Part shown: in pieces, positions 9,341-18,803 of the stretch | How the letters are laid out: every line of letters starts with the position of its first letter | Position numbering within the stretch: position 1 is the first letter of the stretch | NCBI RefSeq assembly: GCF_038957035.1 | Contig: NZ_CP152412.1 | Coordinates: 1,484,501-1,548,500 of the forward strand | From: Bradyrhizobium sp. B097 | Lineage (GTDB): Bacteria > Pseudomonadota > Alphaproteobacteria > Rhizobiales > Xanthobacteraceae | Length of the DNA: 64,000 bases | Direction: 5' to 3' | Made by a program: the position numbers and the translations under genes | Notes under the pieces: generated by a model | Seen by the model: only the letters and a program-made list of their open reading frames with translations | Database searches by the model: none | Told to the model about the DNA's origin: nothing

Positions 9341-9423
9341 GTAGCCCGGATGGAGCGAAGCGAAATCCGGGAGTCTCTCCAGGGAGGCAGTCCCCGGATT
9401 GCGCTTCGCTCCATCCGGGCTAC
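9341..9423. repeat. Intergenic palindromic repeat, type D
   Basis: Long imperfect inverted repeat between the two paralogous secreted-protein genes. Left arm starts GTAGCCCGGATGGAGCGAAG, and the right arm ends CTCCATCCGGGCTAC (9409-9423). The form is that of a rhizobial extragenic palindrome. Confidence 0.75.
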
Positions 9424-9576
9424 GGGATGACAGTTTCGTTACCGCAGTAACGGCATCCTCATCCTCTCCGTAGTTGTCGTGCGTGTCGCCTCTCCCGCGA
9501 AGGGGAGGTAGCCGCACGGAATACCTACAACTCCCCGGTGTTCCCTGATTCGCCAGCCAAACCCATGAGGAACACC

Positions 9577-10185
9577 ATGCCGAAATCGACGCTGTTCGCC
9601 GCATTGCTTCTCGTTGCCTTTGCCTCAGCCGCATCGGCGCAACAACCGCCGACGGTGCGCATCCGCGGCACCATCGAGGCCGTCGATGGCGCGATGCTGT
9701 CGATCAAGTCGCGCGACGGCGATGATATGAAGGTACGCACGACCGACAACGTCGCGGTGTTCGGCGTCGCCAAGACCGATCTGTCGGAGATCAAGTCCGG
9801 TTCCTATATCGGCGTCACTGCGATGCCCGAGCCGGATGGAACCCAGAAGGCGATTGCGGTGCATATCTTCCCGGAAAACCAGCGCGGCGCCGCCGAAGGT
9901 TTTCGTCCCTGGGACCTGCGCGCCAACTCGACCATGACCAATGCTACCGTCGCCGAGACAGTGAAGGGCACCGACGGCCAGAACATCACGGTGAAATACA
10001 AGGACGGTGAGAAGAAGGTCGTGGTGCCGCCGGGAACGCCGGTCGTCACCTTCGTCTCCGGCGACAAGTCGGAGCTGAAGCCGGGCGCCAAGATCATCAT
10101 CTTCGGCGCGGTGAAGAAGGACGACGGCACACTGGAAGCCAATCGCGTCAATGTCGGCCGCGACGGCATCGCGCCGCCGATGTGA
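9577..10185 (+). CDS. secreted DUF5666-like protein, copy 2
   Basis: A 202-residue exported protein, paralogue of the gene at 8707-9330. It shares the signal peptide followed by QQPPTVRIRGTIEAVDG, the central HIFPENQRG segment, the STMTNATVAE stretch, KYKDGEKKV and the C-terminal NVGRDGIAPPM. The two copies are separated by 246 bp that contain a palindromic repeat, so they probably have separate promoters or are partly insulated. GAGGA at 9567-9571 supports the ATG at 9577; an ATG at 9565 is also in frame. Function unknown, probably periplasmic. Confidence 0.78.
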   Translation: MPKSTLFAALLLVAFASAASAQQPPTVRIRGTIEAVDGAMLSIKSRDGDDMKVRTTDNVAVFGVAKTDLSEIKSGSYIGVTAMPEPDGTQKAIAVHIFPENQRGAAEGFRPWDLRANSTMTNATVAETVKGTDGQNITVKYKDGEKKVVVPPGTPVVTFVSGDKSELKPGAKIIIFGAVKKDDGTLEANRVNVGRDGIAPPM

Positions 10186-10272
10186 CGCGAAGCGTCATCC
10201 CGGGGCGATGCGGAGCATCGAACCTCAGATGCGCAATTGCGCATCGGGGGATCTCGAGCCGCAAGTTACGCC

Positions 10273-10404
10273 GTCGTCCCTGCGAAAGCAGGGACCCATA
10301 ACCACTGGGTTGAGTTGTTGAAGCTCGCTGTGGCCCCAGCCATGCGCAGCAATATCGATCGGTGGTTATGGGTCCCCGGTCGCGCTTCGCTTGCCCGGGA
10401 CGAC
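10273..10404. repeat. Intergenic palindromic repeat, type C (copy 1)
   Basis: Inverted repeat from GTCGTCCC at 10273 to GGGACGAC at 10397-10404, with inner arms GGGACCCATAACCAC and GTGGTTATGGGTCCC. The same element recurs at 46734-46872. It lies between convergent genes and a palindromic ATGCGCAATTGCGCAT is just upstream. Confidence 0.75.
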
Positions 10405-10426
10405 GTAGAATGTGTGGCTGCGCGTG

Positions 10427-11563
10427 CTAAACCGCCAGCACCCTGTCGTCGATCTCGGCGATGGTGTTGACGCCGCACAGCCCCATCGTGGTGGTGAGCT
10501 CCTTGCCCAGGATGTCGAGCGCCTTGGCGACGCCCTCCTGGCCGCCGGCGCCGAGGCCGTAGGCATAGGCGCGGCCGATCATGCAGGACTTCGCGCCGAG
10601 CGCGAGCGCGCGCATGATGTCCATGCCGGTGCGGATGCCGCCGTCGAACATGATCTCGAGCTTCGAGCCGACCTCGTCGACGATCTCCGGCAGCACCTCG
10701 ATCGAGGACGGCGCGCCGTCGAGCTGGCGGCCGCCATGGTTGGAGACCACGATCGCCTGCGCGCCGGTCTTGGCGGCGAGCTCGGCGTCCTCGACATCGA
10801 GAATTCCTTTAAGGATCAGCTTGCCCGGCCAGATGCTGCGGATCCAGTCGATGTCCTTCCAGTTCAGCGTGGTATCGAACTGCGAGGCGGTCCATTCCGA
10901 CAGCTTGGTCAGATCCTCGGTGCCTTTGACGTGACCGACGATGTTGCCGAAGCTGCGGCGCTTGCCGCGCAGCACGCCGGCGACCCATGACGGCTTGCTC
11001 GCGAAGTCCAAGAGCTTCGACAGCGACCATTCCGGCGGCACCGTCATGCCGTTCTTGATGTCCTGGTGGCGCTGGCCGATCACCTGCAGGTCGACGGTCA
11101 ACACCAGCGCCGAGCATTTCGCCGCGATGGCGCGCTCGATCAGCGACTTGATGAAGCCGCGGTCCTTCATGACGTAGAGCTGGAACCAGAACGGCTTGTC
11201 GACGCTGGCTGCGATGTCTTCGATCGAGCAGATCGACATCGTGCTCTGGGTGAACGGGATGCCGGCCGCTTGCGCCGCGCGGCAGGCGTGGATCTCGCCG
11301 TCGCCATGCTGCATGCCGAGCAGGCCGACCGGCGCCAGGATGAGCGGCATCGCCGCCGGCTCGCCGAGGATCGTGGTCGCCAGGCTGCGCTTGGACACAT
11401 CGACCAGGATACGCTGGCGGAACTTGATCTGCTGCAGGTCCTCGGTGTTGGCGCGCAGCGTGTCCTCGGTGTAGGAGCCGCGGTCCGCATAATCGAAAAA
11501 CGCCTTCGGCACCCTGCGCTTGTGCAGCTGGCGCAGATCTTCGATGCAGGTAATGTGCTTCAT
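10427..11563 (-). CDS. FMN-dependent alpha-hydroxy-acid dehydrogenase (LldD-like)
   Basis: A 378-residue member of the FMN-dependent L-2-hydroxyacid dehydrogenase/oxidase family, with L-lactate as the likely substrate. The sequence has the N-terminal FFDYADRGS motif, QLYVMKDR, LTVDLQVIGQRH, and the active-site SNHGGRQLDG with the catalytic His, followed by MFDGGIRTG for FMN phosphate binding and GRAYAYGLGAGG. It ends QEGVAKALDILGKELTTTM..., as expected. Single gene, with no permease or regulator beside it. A second, more distant family member is at 49727-50944. Lactate specificity is inferred from family similarity only. Confidence 0.9.
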   Translation of the reverse strand: MKHITCIEDLRQLHKRRVPKAFFDYADRGSYTEDTLRANTEDLQQIKFRQRILVDVSKRSLATTILGEPAAMPLILAPVGLLGMQHGDGEIHACRAAQAAGIPFTQSTMSICSIEDIAASVDKPFWFQLYVMKDRGFIKSLIERAIAAKCSALVLTVDLQVIGQRHQDIKNGMTVPPEWSLSKLLDFASKPSWVAGVLRGKRRSFGNIVGHVKGTEDLTKLSEWTASQFDTTLNWKDIDWIRSIWPGKLILKGILDVEDAELAAKTGAQAIVVSNHGGRQLDGAPSSIEVLPEIVDEVGSKLEIMFDGGIRTGMDIMRALALGAKSCMIGRAYAYGLGAGGQEGVAKALDILGKELTTTMGLCGVNTIAEIDDRVLAV

Positions 11564-11587
11564 GGACGTTCCCGGCCCTTCTTCTAG

Positions 11588-11860
<273 letters not shown>

Positions 11861-12077
11861 GGGACAGCGTTCGTTCCCGGGGATTGCCTCAGGGGCGATA
11901 ATGTTATATTTTTCAGCGCCTTAATGCCGAAAAACGCGGTTCGGCCGCGGTAATGATTCATCATATTTTTTGAAGTCATTTTAGCGCCTGGCAGTCTATA
12001 AGGCCGATGCACGCTACACTGGTAGGCGTTCAGGACTCTCTCGCCGGGTGGTTCGAGAGGTCCGTGTTGGGGGTATC

Positions 12078-13424
12078 ATGAGCCGCAAATATTTCGGGAC
12101 CGATGGAATTCGGGGCCGCGCCAATGGGCTGATCACGCCGGAGCTCGCGCTCAAGGTGGGGCAGGCCGCAGGGTTGGTGTTCCAGCGTGGCGACCATCGC
12201 CATCGCGTCGTGATCGGCAAGGACACGCGGCTGTCCGGCTACATGATCGAATACGCCATGGTCGCCGGCTTCACCTCGGTCGGCATGGATGTGCTGCTGG
12301 TCGGCCCGATGCCGACGCCGGCGATCGCGATGCTGACCAAGTCGATGCGCGCCGATCTCGGCGTCATGATCTCGGCGTCGCATAATCTTTTTGAAGACAA
12401 CGGGATCAAGCTGTTCGGCCCGCAGGGCTTCAAGCTCTCCGACGATGTCGAGAAGCAGATCGAGCAGCTGCTCGACGAATCGCTCGACCGCCGCCTGGCG
12501 CAGAGCGCGAGCCTCGGCCGCGCCCGCCGTATCGACGGCGTCCATGACCGCTACATCGAATTCGCCAAGCGCACCCTGCCGCGCGACCTCTCGCTCGACG
12601 GCCTGCGCGTCGTGGTCGATTGCGCCAATGGCGCCGCCTACAAGGTGGTGCCGGAAGCGCTGTGGGAGCTCGGCGCCGATGTGGTGCCGATCGGGGTCGA
12701 ACCCGACGGCTTCAACATCAACAAGGAATGCGGCTCGACCTCGCCGGAAGCGCTGTCGCGGAAGGTGCGCGAGATGCGCGCCGACATCGGCATCGCGCTC
12801 GATGGCGATGCCGATCGCGTCATCCTGGTCGACGAGCGCGGCCACATCGTCGACGGCGACCAGCTGCTCGCGGTGATCGCGCAGAGCTGGAAGGAAGAGG
12901 GGCGCCTCGCCAAGCCCGGCATCGTGACGACCGTGATGTCCAATCTCGGACTGGAGCGCTTCCTGCAGGGCCACGGGATTTCGATGGTCCGCACCCCGGT
13001 CGGCGACCGCTACGTGCTCGAGCAGATGCTGAGCGGCGGCTACAATCTCGGCGGCGAGCCGTCCGGCCATATCATCATGTCGGACTATTCGACCACCGGC
13101 GACGGCTTCGTCGCTGCGTTGCAGGTGCTAGCCGTGGTGCAGAAGCTGCGCCGTCCGGTGTCGGAGATCTGCCGGCGTTTTGATCCGTTGCCGCAAATCC
13201 TGAAGAACGTGCGCTATCGCAGCGGCAAGCCGCTCGACGACGCCGAGGTCAAGTCCGCGATCACCGACGGCGAGAAGCGCCTCAACGGCCATGGCCGCCT
13301 GTTGATCCGCCCCTCCGGCACCGAGCCGGTGATCCGCGTCATGGGCGAGGGCGACGATCGCATCCTGGTGGAAGAGGTCGTCGACAACATCGTCAGCGCG
13401 CTCGGCCACGCGGCGGCGGCTTAG
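12078..13424 (+). CDS. glmM: phosphoglucosamine mutase
   Basis: GlmM converts glucosamine-6-phosphate to glucosamine-1-phosphate on the way to UDP-GlcNAc, the precursor of peptidoglycan and LPS; it acts in the cytoplasm. The 448-residue protein starts [12 protein letters not shown], has the phospho-serine loop ISASHN (Ser101), the metal loop DGDADR, the sugar-ring loop GGEPSGH, and the C-terminal phosphate-binding [12 protein letters not shown]. Length and motifs match the family. Unlike in many alphaproteobacteria, ftsH and folP are not adjacent. An AT-rich stretch at about 11900-12000 upstream probably carries its promoter. Confidence 0.97.
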   Translation: MSRKYFGTDGIRGRANGLITPELALKVGQAAGLVFQRGDHRHRVVIGKDTRLSGYMIEYAMVAGFTSVGMDVLLVGPMPTPAIAMLTKSMRADLGVMISASHNLFEDNGIKLFGPQGFKLSDDVEKQIEQLLDESLDRRLAQSASLGRARRIDGVHDRYIEFAKRTLPRDLSLDGLRVVVDCANGAAYKVVPEALWELGADVVPIGVEPDGFNINKECGSTSPEALSRKVREMRADIGIALDGDADRVILVDERGHIVDGDQLLAVIAQSWKEEGRLAKPGIVTTVMSNLGLERFLQGHGISMVRTPVGDRYVLEQMLSGGYNLGGEPSGHIIMSDYSTTGDGFVAALQVLAVVQKLRRPVSEICRRFDPLPQILKNVRYRSGKPLDDAEVKSAITDGEKRLNGHGRLLIRPSGTEPVIRVMGEGDDRILVEEVVDNIVSALGHAAAA

Positions 13425-13457
13425 GGCCCGCTGTTTCCAATCTCGCATCTGCCGATC

Positions 13458-13596
13458 CCGTCATCCCCGCGCAAAGGCTTCGCCTTTGTCGCTGGAGGAG
13501 CGCGCTTCTTGCGCGCGTCTCGAAGGATGCACGGCCCGGTGGTGGCCGATTCATCCTTCGAGACGCGGCCAAGCGGCCGCTCCTCAGAATGACGGG
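13458..13596. repeat. Intergenic palindromic repeat, type B (copy 1)
   Basis: Palindromic element running from CCCGTCATCCCC to GAATGACGGG, with an inner pair of arms CGTCTCGAAGGATGCA and TCATCCTTCGAGACG. It is the first of five type B copies in the window. It lies right after glmM. Confidence 0.75.
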
Positions 13597-13940
13597 TCGT
13601 CGATGAGAGCTCCACAGCGCATCGCTGCCATCGGCTAGTGCAACTGGTCCGCTTCACCTCCGCGCGCATTAAGCATTCGCTAACACTCAGGGCTTGCGTG
13701 CGCGGCAAACCCTGCGCCTGCGTCAACGCCTCATTAGCACCTGTGGCGAGATCGCCATCTTTCGCCGCCGCACGCGCGCTTTTATCGACCCATAAGCAAC
13801 AGCCGCAGCAAAAGGTGAGAGAAAATCAACCTTAAAAATTAGGGTTAAGTGCCGCTTAAACATTTGCTGGCATCGTCCGGCCCGTGAGTTTCAGACGTGG
13901 GGCTTTCGTGTCGCCTCACTGGCCCAAAAGGACGAAGCCA
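13597..13940 (+). promoter_or_regulatory. AT-rich region upstream of an outer-membrane protein gene
   Basis: Gene-free stretch with lower GC than its surroundings, especially 13820-13880 (AAAATCAACCTTAAAAATTA nearby). It probably carries the promoter of the barrel gene at 13941, but no pair of standard -35 and -10 boxes is clear. A 65-codon open frame here has no family features and is not called. Confidence 0.4.
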
Positions 13941-14786
13941 ATGCGTAGCGTAACGACCCTGATTGCCGCAGGCGCGGCATCCCTGCTGTCTTCGGTGGCG
14001 TTCGCTGCCGACATGCCGATCATGCCACCGCCCCCGATGGCGTATGCTCCTCCGCCGATCCAGGATTTCGGCGGCTGGTATCTGCGCGGCGACATCGGCA
14101 TGACCAACACCCGGGCCAAGCTGCACGCCAATGCCTACGACACGCTGCCGGCGGGCACCACGTTCAACCAGTTCGGCACCGGCTTCGACAGCGGCATGCT
14201 GTTCGGCGTCGGCGTCGGCTATCAGTTCAACAGCTGGTTCCGTGCCGACATCACCGGTGAGTATCGCTCGAAGGTGAGCTTCAACGGCACCGACTTCTTC
14301 ACGTTCCCCGGGCCGAGTTCGCTGGGTGATACCTACCACGGCGGCGTTCAGAGCTGGGTCGGCCTCGCGAACATCTATGCCGATCTCGGCACCTGGGGGT
14401 GCTTGACCCCGTTCATCGGTGCCGGTGTCGGTGCCGCGGTAATCAAGACCTCGGCCTTCTCCGACGTCGCCACGTTCCCGAGCGGGTCCGGCCTGACCAG
14501 CTCCTTCGTCGCCGACGGCGCCACCAAGACCAACTTCGCCTGGGCGCTGCATGCCGGTGTCGCCTACAGGGTCACCAACAACTTCACGGTTGAACTGGCC
14601 TATCGCTACCTCGACATGGGCACCGCGGGCCACGGCCAGGGTCACTTCTTCGACGGCACGCCGGCCGGTCCCTCGAGCTTCCAGTTCCGCGACATGACCT
14701 CGCAGGATGTGAAGCTCGGCGTGCGCTTCGCCTTGCCCTGCTGCGACGTGCTGCCCCCGCCGCCGCCGCTGATCCGCAAGGGTTAA
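13941..14786 (+). CDS. outer-membrane beta-barrel protein (Omp25/31-like)
   Basis: A 281-residue protein with signal peptide (MRSVTTLIAAGAASLLSSVAFA) and then a short proline-rich neck (MPIMPPPPMAYAPPP) before the barrel. The barrel begins GGWYLRGDIGM, has alternating aromatic strands such as VAYRVTNNFTVELAYRYLDMG, and ends in a further strand (KLGVRFALPCC) followed by a proline-rich tail. This is the Omp25/Omp31 porin-like family of rhizobia and brucellae, abundant structural outer-membrane proteins. AAGG precedes the ATG at 13941. A strong terminator follows. Confidence 0.85.
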   Translation: MRSVTTLIAAGAASLLSSVAFAADMPIMPPPPMAYAPPPIQDFGGWYLRGDIGMTNTRAKLHANAYDTLPAGTTFNQFGTGFDSGMLFGVGVGYQFNSWFRADITGEYRSKVSFNGTDFFTFPGPSSLGDTYHGGVQSWVGLANIYADLGTWGCLTPFIGAGVGAAVIKTSAFSDVATFPSGSGLTSSFVADGATKTNFAWALHAGVAYRVTNNFTVELAYRYLDMGTAGHGQGHFFDGTPAGPSSFQFRDMTSQDVKLGVRFALPCCDVLPPPPPLIRKG

Positions 14787-14812
14787 TTTCGAGCCTTCAC
14801 GGTTAACGATTG

Positions 14813-14842
14813 AACGGCGCGGGATCATCCCGCGCCGTTTTT
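14813..14842 (+). terminator. Rho-independent terminator
   Basis: Perfect 12-bp stem AACGGCGCGGGA (14813-14824) and TCCCGCGCCGTT (14828-14839) with a 3-base loop, running into TTTTT. It ends transcription of the outer-membrane protein gene. Confidence 0.9.
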
Positions 14843-14965
14843 CTTTGCCGTGTCATGCCGCGAGCTTCTGCAACTTGAGTTGTCGAAAGCGGCCGGCGAC
14901 AACGATTGGTTAAGGTTAACAGGCGATGATCAACGCGCATTCGGTGAGTGGGATGGAGCGTTGCA

Positions 14966-15817
14966 ATGCGTAGGTTCTTGCTGGCGGCGATGATGTTCGG
15001 GGCGGTGACCGGCGCGCAGGCGGCCGACATGCCTGATTTCCTTCGCGGCAGTCTTCCCGCTTCCAGCGCGCCGACCAGAAACTGGGACGGCTGGTATGCC
15101 GGCGGTCAGGTCGGCCAGACATGGATCAACACCGACTTCGGGGGCAGCGTTGCTTCCCTCACCAATTCCATCTTCCGCAACACCACGCTGCAGGGGCCGA
15201 CGTCCCAGTTCAATTTGCTGGGCCGGGTCAATGCGCAAAGCTCGGGCTTCGGAGCGTTTGTCGGACGCAACTATCAGTTTGACGACGTCGTGGTCGGTGT
15301 CGAAGCAAACTATACCTATTGGTCCGGCCTTACGACAACGACCTCCGGAAGTCTGGGTCCGATTCAAGTGGCTCAGCCAACCCTGGTCCTGCCAGTCGGC
15401 GCCACTGCCGCCGATGGCGTGACGTTGAATGGAAGCGCTTCGCTGAAGCTCAAGGATGAGATGACATTCCGCGGCCGCGCGGGTTGGGCAACCGGTGACT
15501 TTCTGCCTTACGTCTTCGGCGGCCTTGCAGTCGGCCGAATGGACGTTTCGCGTACGGTCACAAGCTCGGTGAACCGAACGATCAACTTTGCTAACGGAAG
15601 TTCGACCACCTTTGCGCTCCCGCAGCTTGCCCAAACCGCGACAGATGCGAAAACGGACGCCTACGTTGCCGGCTGGACCGCTGGTCTCGGCCTGGAATAC
15701 ATGCTGTGGAATTGTGTTTTCGTGCGCGGCGAGTGGGAATACGTCAAGTTCAGCCCGGTCAAGAACACGTCGGTCACGCAGAACAGCGTGCGTGCTGCCA
15801 TCGGCTACAAGTTCTGA
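14966..15817 (+). CDS. outer-membrane beta-barrel protein
   Basis: A 283-residue outer-membrane protein with signal peptide ending AQAADMPD. The mature N-terminus has the typical NWDGWYAGGQVGQ opening strand, and the C-terminus ends in NSVRAAIGYKF with the terminal phenylalanine that marks a barrel sorted by the BAM machinery. It resembles the Omp25-like and Bradyrhizobium outer-membrane family but is a different branch from the upstream protein. GGATGGAG at 14951-14958 supports the ATG at 14966. Separated from the previous gene by a strong terminator, so independently transcribed. Confidence 0.82.
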   Translation: MRRFLLAAMMFGAVTGAQAADMPDFLRGSLPASSAPTRNWDGWYAGGQVGQTWINTDFGGSVASLTNSIFRNTTLQGPTSQFNLLGRVNAQSSGFGAFVGRNYQFDDVVVGVEANYTYWSGLTTTTSGSLGPIQVAQPTLVLPVGATAADGVTLNGSASLKLKDEMTFRGRAGWATGDFLPYVFGGLAVGRMDVSRTVTSSVNRTINFANGSSTTFALPQLAQTATDAKTDAYVAGWTAGLGLEYMLWNCVFVRGEWEYVKFSPVKNTSVTQNSVRAAIGYKF

Positions 15818-15888
15818 CGCACGCCGCGTCGCTTGACACTGCAATGCACGGCTGATCGGATGTTGCTCCGCGAGCGGAGCGACCTCAG

Positions 15889-16479
15889 ATGAAAATCTAC
15901 GGCGACGCCAATTCGGGCAATTGCCTGAAGGTGAAATGGGTGTGCGACAAGTTGGCGCTGCCGTACACATGGGTCGAGATCGACACCATGAAGGGCGGCA
16001 GCCGGACGGCGGAATTCCTCAAGCTGAACGGCTGGGGCCAGGTGCCGACGGTCGAACTGGATGACGGCCGCACGCTCGGGCAATCCAACGCCATTATCCG
16101 CTACCTCGCGCGCGGCAGCGATCTGATCCCCGGCGATCCCTATCGCGCGGCGCAGATGGATGCCTGGATGTTCTGGGAGCAGAACAGCCACGAGCCCTAT
16201 GTTGCCGTCTGCCGCTTTCAGACCGTGTATCTCGGCAAGGCCGTGTCGGAGATTGATCCGAACCTCATCAAGCGCGGCTATGTGGCGCTCGATCATTTGG
16301 AGCGGCATCTTGCCGGCGCGCAGTTCCTGGTCGGCGATGCGTTCTCGCTCGCCGACGTCTCGCTGCTTGCCTATACGCGCGTTGCGGAGGATGGCGGCCT
16401 CGCGCTCGAACGCTACCCCATGACCCGCCGCTGGATCGCCGATGCCGAGCATGTGCTCGCTCTGCCGCCGGTCCGCTGA
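15889..16479 (+). CDS. glutathione S-transferase family protein
   Basis: A 196-residue cytosolic glutathione transferase-like enzyme. The N-terminal thioredoxin-like domain shows MKIYGDANSGNCLKVKW, the cis-proline region GQVPTVELDDG and the glutathione-binding SNAIIRYLA; the C-terminal helical domain has the FSLADVSLLAYTRVA hydrophobic motif. It may conjugate or reduce electrophiles. The next gene, a GNAT acetyltransferase, begins 18 bp downstream, so they probably share a transcript. Confidence 0.88.
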   Translation: MKIYGDANSGNCLKVKWVCDKLALPYTWVEIDTMKGGSRTAEFLKLNGWGQVPTVELDDGRTLGQSNAIIRYLARGSDLIPGDPYRAAQMDAWMFWEQNSHEPYVAVCRFQTVYLGKAVSEIDPNLIKRGYVALDHLERHLAGAQFLVGDAFSLADVSLLAYTRVAEDGGLALERYPMTRRWIADAEHVLALPPVR

Positions 16480-16497
16480 TTTCGGGTAAACCTCGCC

Positions 16498-16968
16498 ATG
16501 CGTGAAGCTTCATCGATCACGATCCGCCGCGCTCGCCGCGAGGATGTCGCCGCCATCGTCGGCATGCTGGCGGACGATCCGCTCGGCAGTGCGCGCGAGC
16601 GGATCGCGGATCCGCTGCCGCAAAGCTATTACGACGCCTTCGCGCGGGTCGAGCGCGATCCCAACCTGCAGCTTGTCGTCGCCGTCGACGGGGAGGGCGC
16701 GGTCGTCGGCTGCCTGCAGCTTGCGGTGCTGCCGGGTATCAGCTCGCAGGGCTCTTCGCGCGGCCTGCTCGAGGACGTCCGCGTCGCAACACACTGCCGC
16801 AGCCGCGGCATCGGTGAGCAGCTCGTGCAGTGGGCGGTCGCGGAGGCGCGCTTGCAAGGCTGCATGCTGGTCGAGTTGCTGACGCATCACACGCGCGTCG
16901 ATGCGCAGCGCTTCTATGAGCGGCTCGGATTCGCGCGCAGCCATGTCGGCATGACGCTCCGCTTCTGA
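16498..16968 (+). CDS. GNAT family N-acetyltransferase
   Basis: A 156-residue acetyl-CoA-dependent N-acetyltransferase. The N-terminal strand ITIRRARREDVAAI and the acetyl-CoA-binding motif RSRGIGEQLVQWAV (about residues 101-114; Q/R-x-x-G-x-G/A form) are clear, and the C-terminal QRFYERLGFARSH completes the fold. It closely follows the glutathione transferase gene. The substrate is unknown. Confidence 0.87.
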   Translation: MREASSITIRRARREDVAAIVGMLADDPLGSARERIADPLPQSYYDAFARVERDPNLQLVVAVDGEGAVVGCLQLAVLPGISSQGSSRGLLEDVRVATHCRSRGIGEQLVQWAVAEARLQGCMLVELLTHHTRVDAQRFYERLGFARSHVGMTLRF

Positions 16969-17130
16969 CCTGCGCGAGTTGTGCCGCACCCAAGACAATG
17001 CCTGCGGTAGCCGCTGCTGCGCGATCCGGTTAACAGCCAATAAACTAAGCTGGTCTCCGTGAATTTACGGGTCGGAACGAGTCCGGTATGTCGGACGTCT
17101 CCCACGGGGCGGCGGCGACTGGGGATTGGA

Positions 17131-17343
17131 ATGTCGGATTATTCGATCGTGCGGGTCGGCAACGAGTATATCGTGCAGGCCGGCGATAAGAGCGTTTTGA
17201 AAATATCGAGCCGGCGCAGGGCAGTTAAGATCATGACTCTCGCGGCAGATTTGCTCGATCAGGAGACGATGCAGCAGGTCGAGGACGCCCCATCAATCAG
17301 CCGTGATCCCCCGATTGCCCCGGAAAAGTCTGAACTTCCTTGA
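17131..17343 (+). CDS. small conserved hypothetical protein
   Basis: A 70-residue protein starting MSDYSIVRVGNEYIVQAGDKSVLKISSR, with two short beta-like strands and a basic stretch followed by a helix (AVKIMTLAADLLD) and an acidic tail. GGGGA at 17121-17125 supports this start. It lies 78 bp before serC and may share its region. Similar short proteins are common in Bradyrhizobium, but I cannot assign a function. Its stop codon is followed directly by the serC leader. Confidence 0.65.
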   Translation: MSDYSIVRVGNEYIVQAGDKSVLKISSRRRAVKIMTLAADLLDQETMQQVEDAPSISRDPPIAPEKSELP

Positions 17344-17353
17344 CGTTTTGGTG

Positions 17354-17421
17354 CCCTTCCACTATGTCCGACCGCGGGAAACCTCTCCCCACCGAGAGGC
17401 AGCTATCTGGAAGGGTAGATT
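17354..17421 (+). promoter_or_regulatory. Putative serC leader RNA element
   Basis: The 17354-17361 strand CCCTTCCA can pair perfectly with TGGAAGGG at 17408-17415, which is the serC ribosome binding site. Between them is a hairpin CCTCTC (17382-17387) with GAGAGG (17394-17399). A serC leader RNA is known from alphaproteobacteria (Rfam family of that name) in which the last stem covers the serC ribosome binding site; this matches that design. Base pairing is seen directly; identity with the Rfam family is inferred. Confidence 0.7.
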
Positions 17422-18594
17422 ATGACTGCAGCGAAGCCCGCTTCGCGGCCCAATGTGCCGCATTTCTCTTCCGGCCCCTGCGCCAAGCGCCCCGGCTGGA
17501 ACCCCAACAATCTCAAGGACGCCGCCCTCGGCCGCTCGCATCGTGCGAAGGTCGGCAAGGCCAAGCTCAAGCTCGCGATCGAACTGACGCGCGAGGTGCT
17601 TGAGGTGCCTGCGGACTACAAGATCGGCATCGTGCCGGCGTCGGACACCGGCGCGGTCGAGATGGCGCTGTGGTCGTTGCTCGGTGCGCGGCCCGTCACC
17701 ACGCTCGCCTGGGAATCCTTCGGCGAAGGCTGGGTCAGCGACATCGTCAAGGAATTGAAGCTGAAGGACGTCACCAAGCTGAACGCGGCTTACGGTGAAA
17801 TCCCCGATCTCGCCAAGGTCGATCCCGCATCCGACGTCGTCTTCACCTGGAACGGCACCACCTCCGGCGTGCGCGTGCCGAACGCCGACTGGATCAGCGC
17901 AACCCGCGAAGGCCTGACGATTTGCGACGCGACCTCGGCCGCCTTCGCGCAGCCGCTCGATTTCGCCAAGCTCGACGTCGTCACCTTCTCCTGGCAGAAG
18001 GCGCTCGGCGGTGAAGCGGCGCACGGCATGTTGATCCTGTCGCCGCGCGCGGTGGAACGGCTCGAGACCTACAAGCCGGCCTGGCCGCTGCCGAAGATCT
18101 TCCGCCTCACCAAGGGCGGCAAGCTCAACCAGGGCATCTTCGAGGGCGAGACCATCAACACGCCGTCGATGCTCTGCGTCGAGGATTATCTCGACGCGCT
18201 GAACTGGGCGAAGTCGATCGGCGGCCTGAAGGCGCTGATCGCGCGCGCCGACGCCAACACCAAGGCGCTCGCCGACTGGAAGGCGAAGACGCCCTGGATC
18301 GACTTCCTGGCCAAGGATCCCGCGATCCGCTCCAACACCTCGGTGTGCCTGAAGTTCACCGATCCCGCGATCACCTCGCTTCCCGCTGACGCGCAGGCCG
18401 ACTTCTGCAAGAAGCTGGTCGCGCTGGTGGAGAAGGAAAACGCCGGCTTCGACTTCGCGTATTACCGCGATGCGCCGGCGGGCCTGCGGATCTGGTGCGG
18501 CGCCACCGTCGAGGCCAAGGACGTCGAACTGCTGACGCAGTGGATCGACTGGGCCTTCGCCGAAACCAAGGCGGCACTGCCCAAGGCGGCATAA
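17422..18594 (+). CDS. serC: phosphoserine aminotransferase
   Basis: SerC makes 3-phosphoserine from 3-phosphohydroxypyruvate with glutamate as amino donor; PLP-dependent and cytoplasmic. The 390-residue protein has the N-terminal [12 protein letters not shown] motif of the alphaproteobacterial type, [19 protein letters not shown], and the PLP lysine Lys193 in [11 protein letters not shown]. It is followed by serA after 209 bp with a palindromic repeat between. Expression is probably controlled by the leader that overlaps its ribosome binding site. Confidence 0.96.
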   Translation: MTAAKPASRPNVPHFSSGPCAKRPGWNPNNLKDAALGRSHRAKVGKAKLKLAIELTREVLEVPADYKIGIVPASDTGAVEMALWSLLGARPVTTLAWESFGEGWVSDIVKELKLKDVTKLNAAYGEIPDLAKVDPASDVVFTWNGTTSGVRVPNADWISATREGLTICDATSAAFAQPLDFAKLDVVTFSWQKALGGEAAHGMLILSPRAVERLETYKPAWPLPKIFRLTKGGKLNQGIFEGETINTPSMLCVEDYLDALNWAKSIGGLKALIARADANTKALADWKAKTPWIDFLAKDPAIRSNTSVCLKFTDPAITSLPADAQADFCKKLVALVEKENAGFDFAYYRDAPAGLRIWCGATVEAKDVELLTQWIDWAFAETKAALPKAA

Positions 18595-18608
18595 GCTTTT
18601 TCTTGTCA

Positions 18609-18733
18609 CCTCTCCGCGTTCTTACGGGGAGAGGTCGGATTGCGCAGCGTTCCGGGTGAGGGGCCTTCTCGGCTTGTTCCTCGCCTGTGGCTGCCCCTCA
18701 CCCTAACTCTCTCCCCGCAAGAACGGGGAGAGG
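18609..18733. repeat. Intergenic palindromic repeat, type A (copy 1)
   Basis: Starts CCTCTCCGCGTTC and ends CGGGGAGAGG (18724-18733), between serC and serA. The arms are the same kind as the other type A copies at 20451-20577, 49547-49695 and 63811-63948. It interrupts the likely serC-serA transcript. Confidence 0.7.
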
Positions 18734-18803
18734 GAGACGTGATCTGAGACTTCACCACATTGGTCCAAGAGACCCGCCCGCTGCAGGGCAGAGGAACAGT
18801 CAC

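Noticed and set aside
13638..13835. 65-codon open frame before the outer-membrane gene
   Set aside because: No ribosome binding site, no family; part of the AT-rich promoter region.
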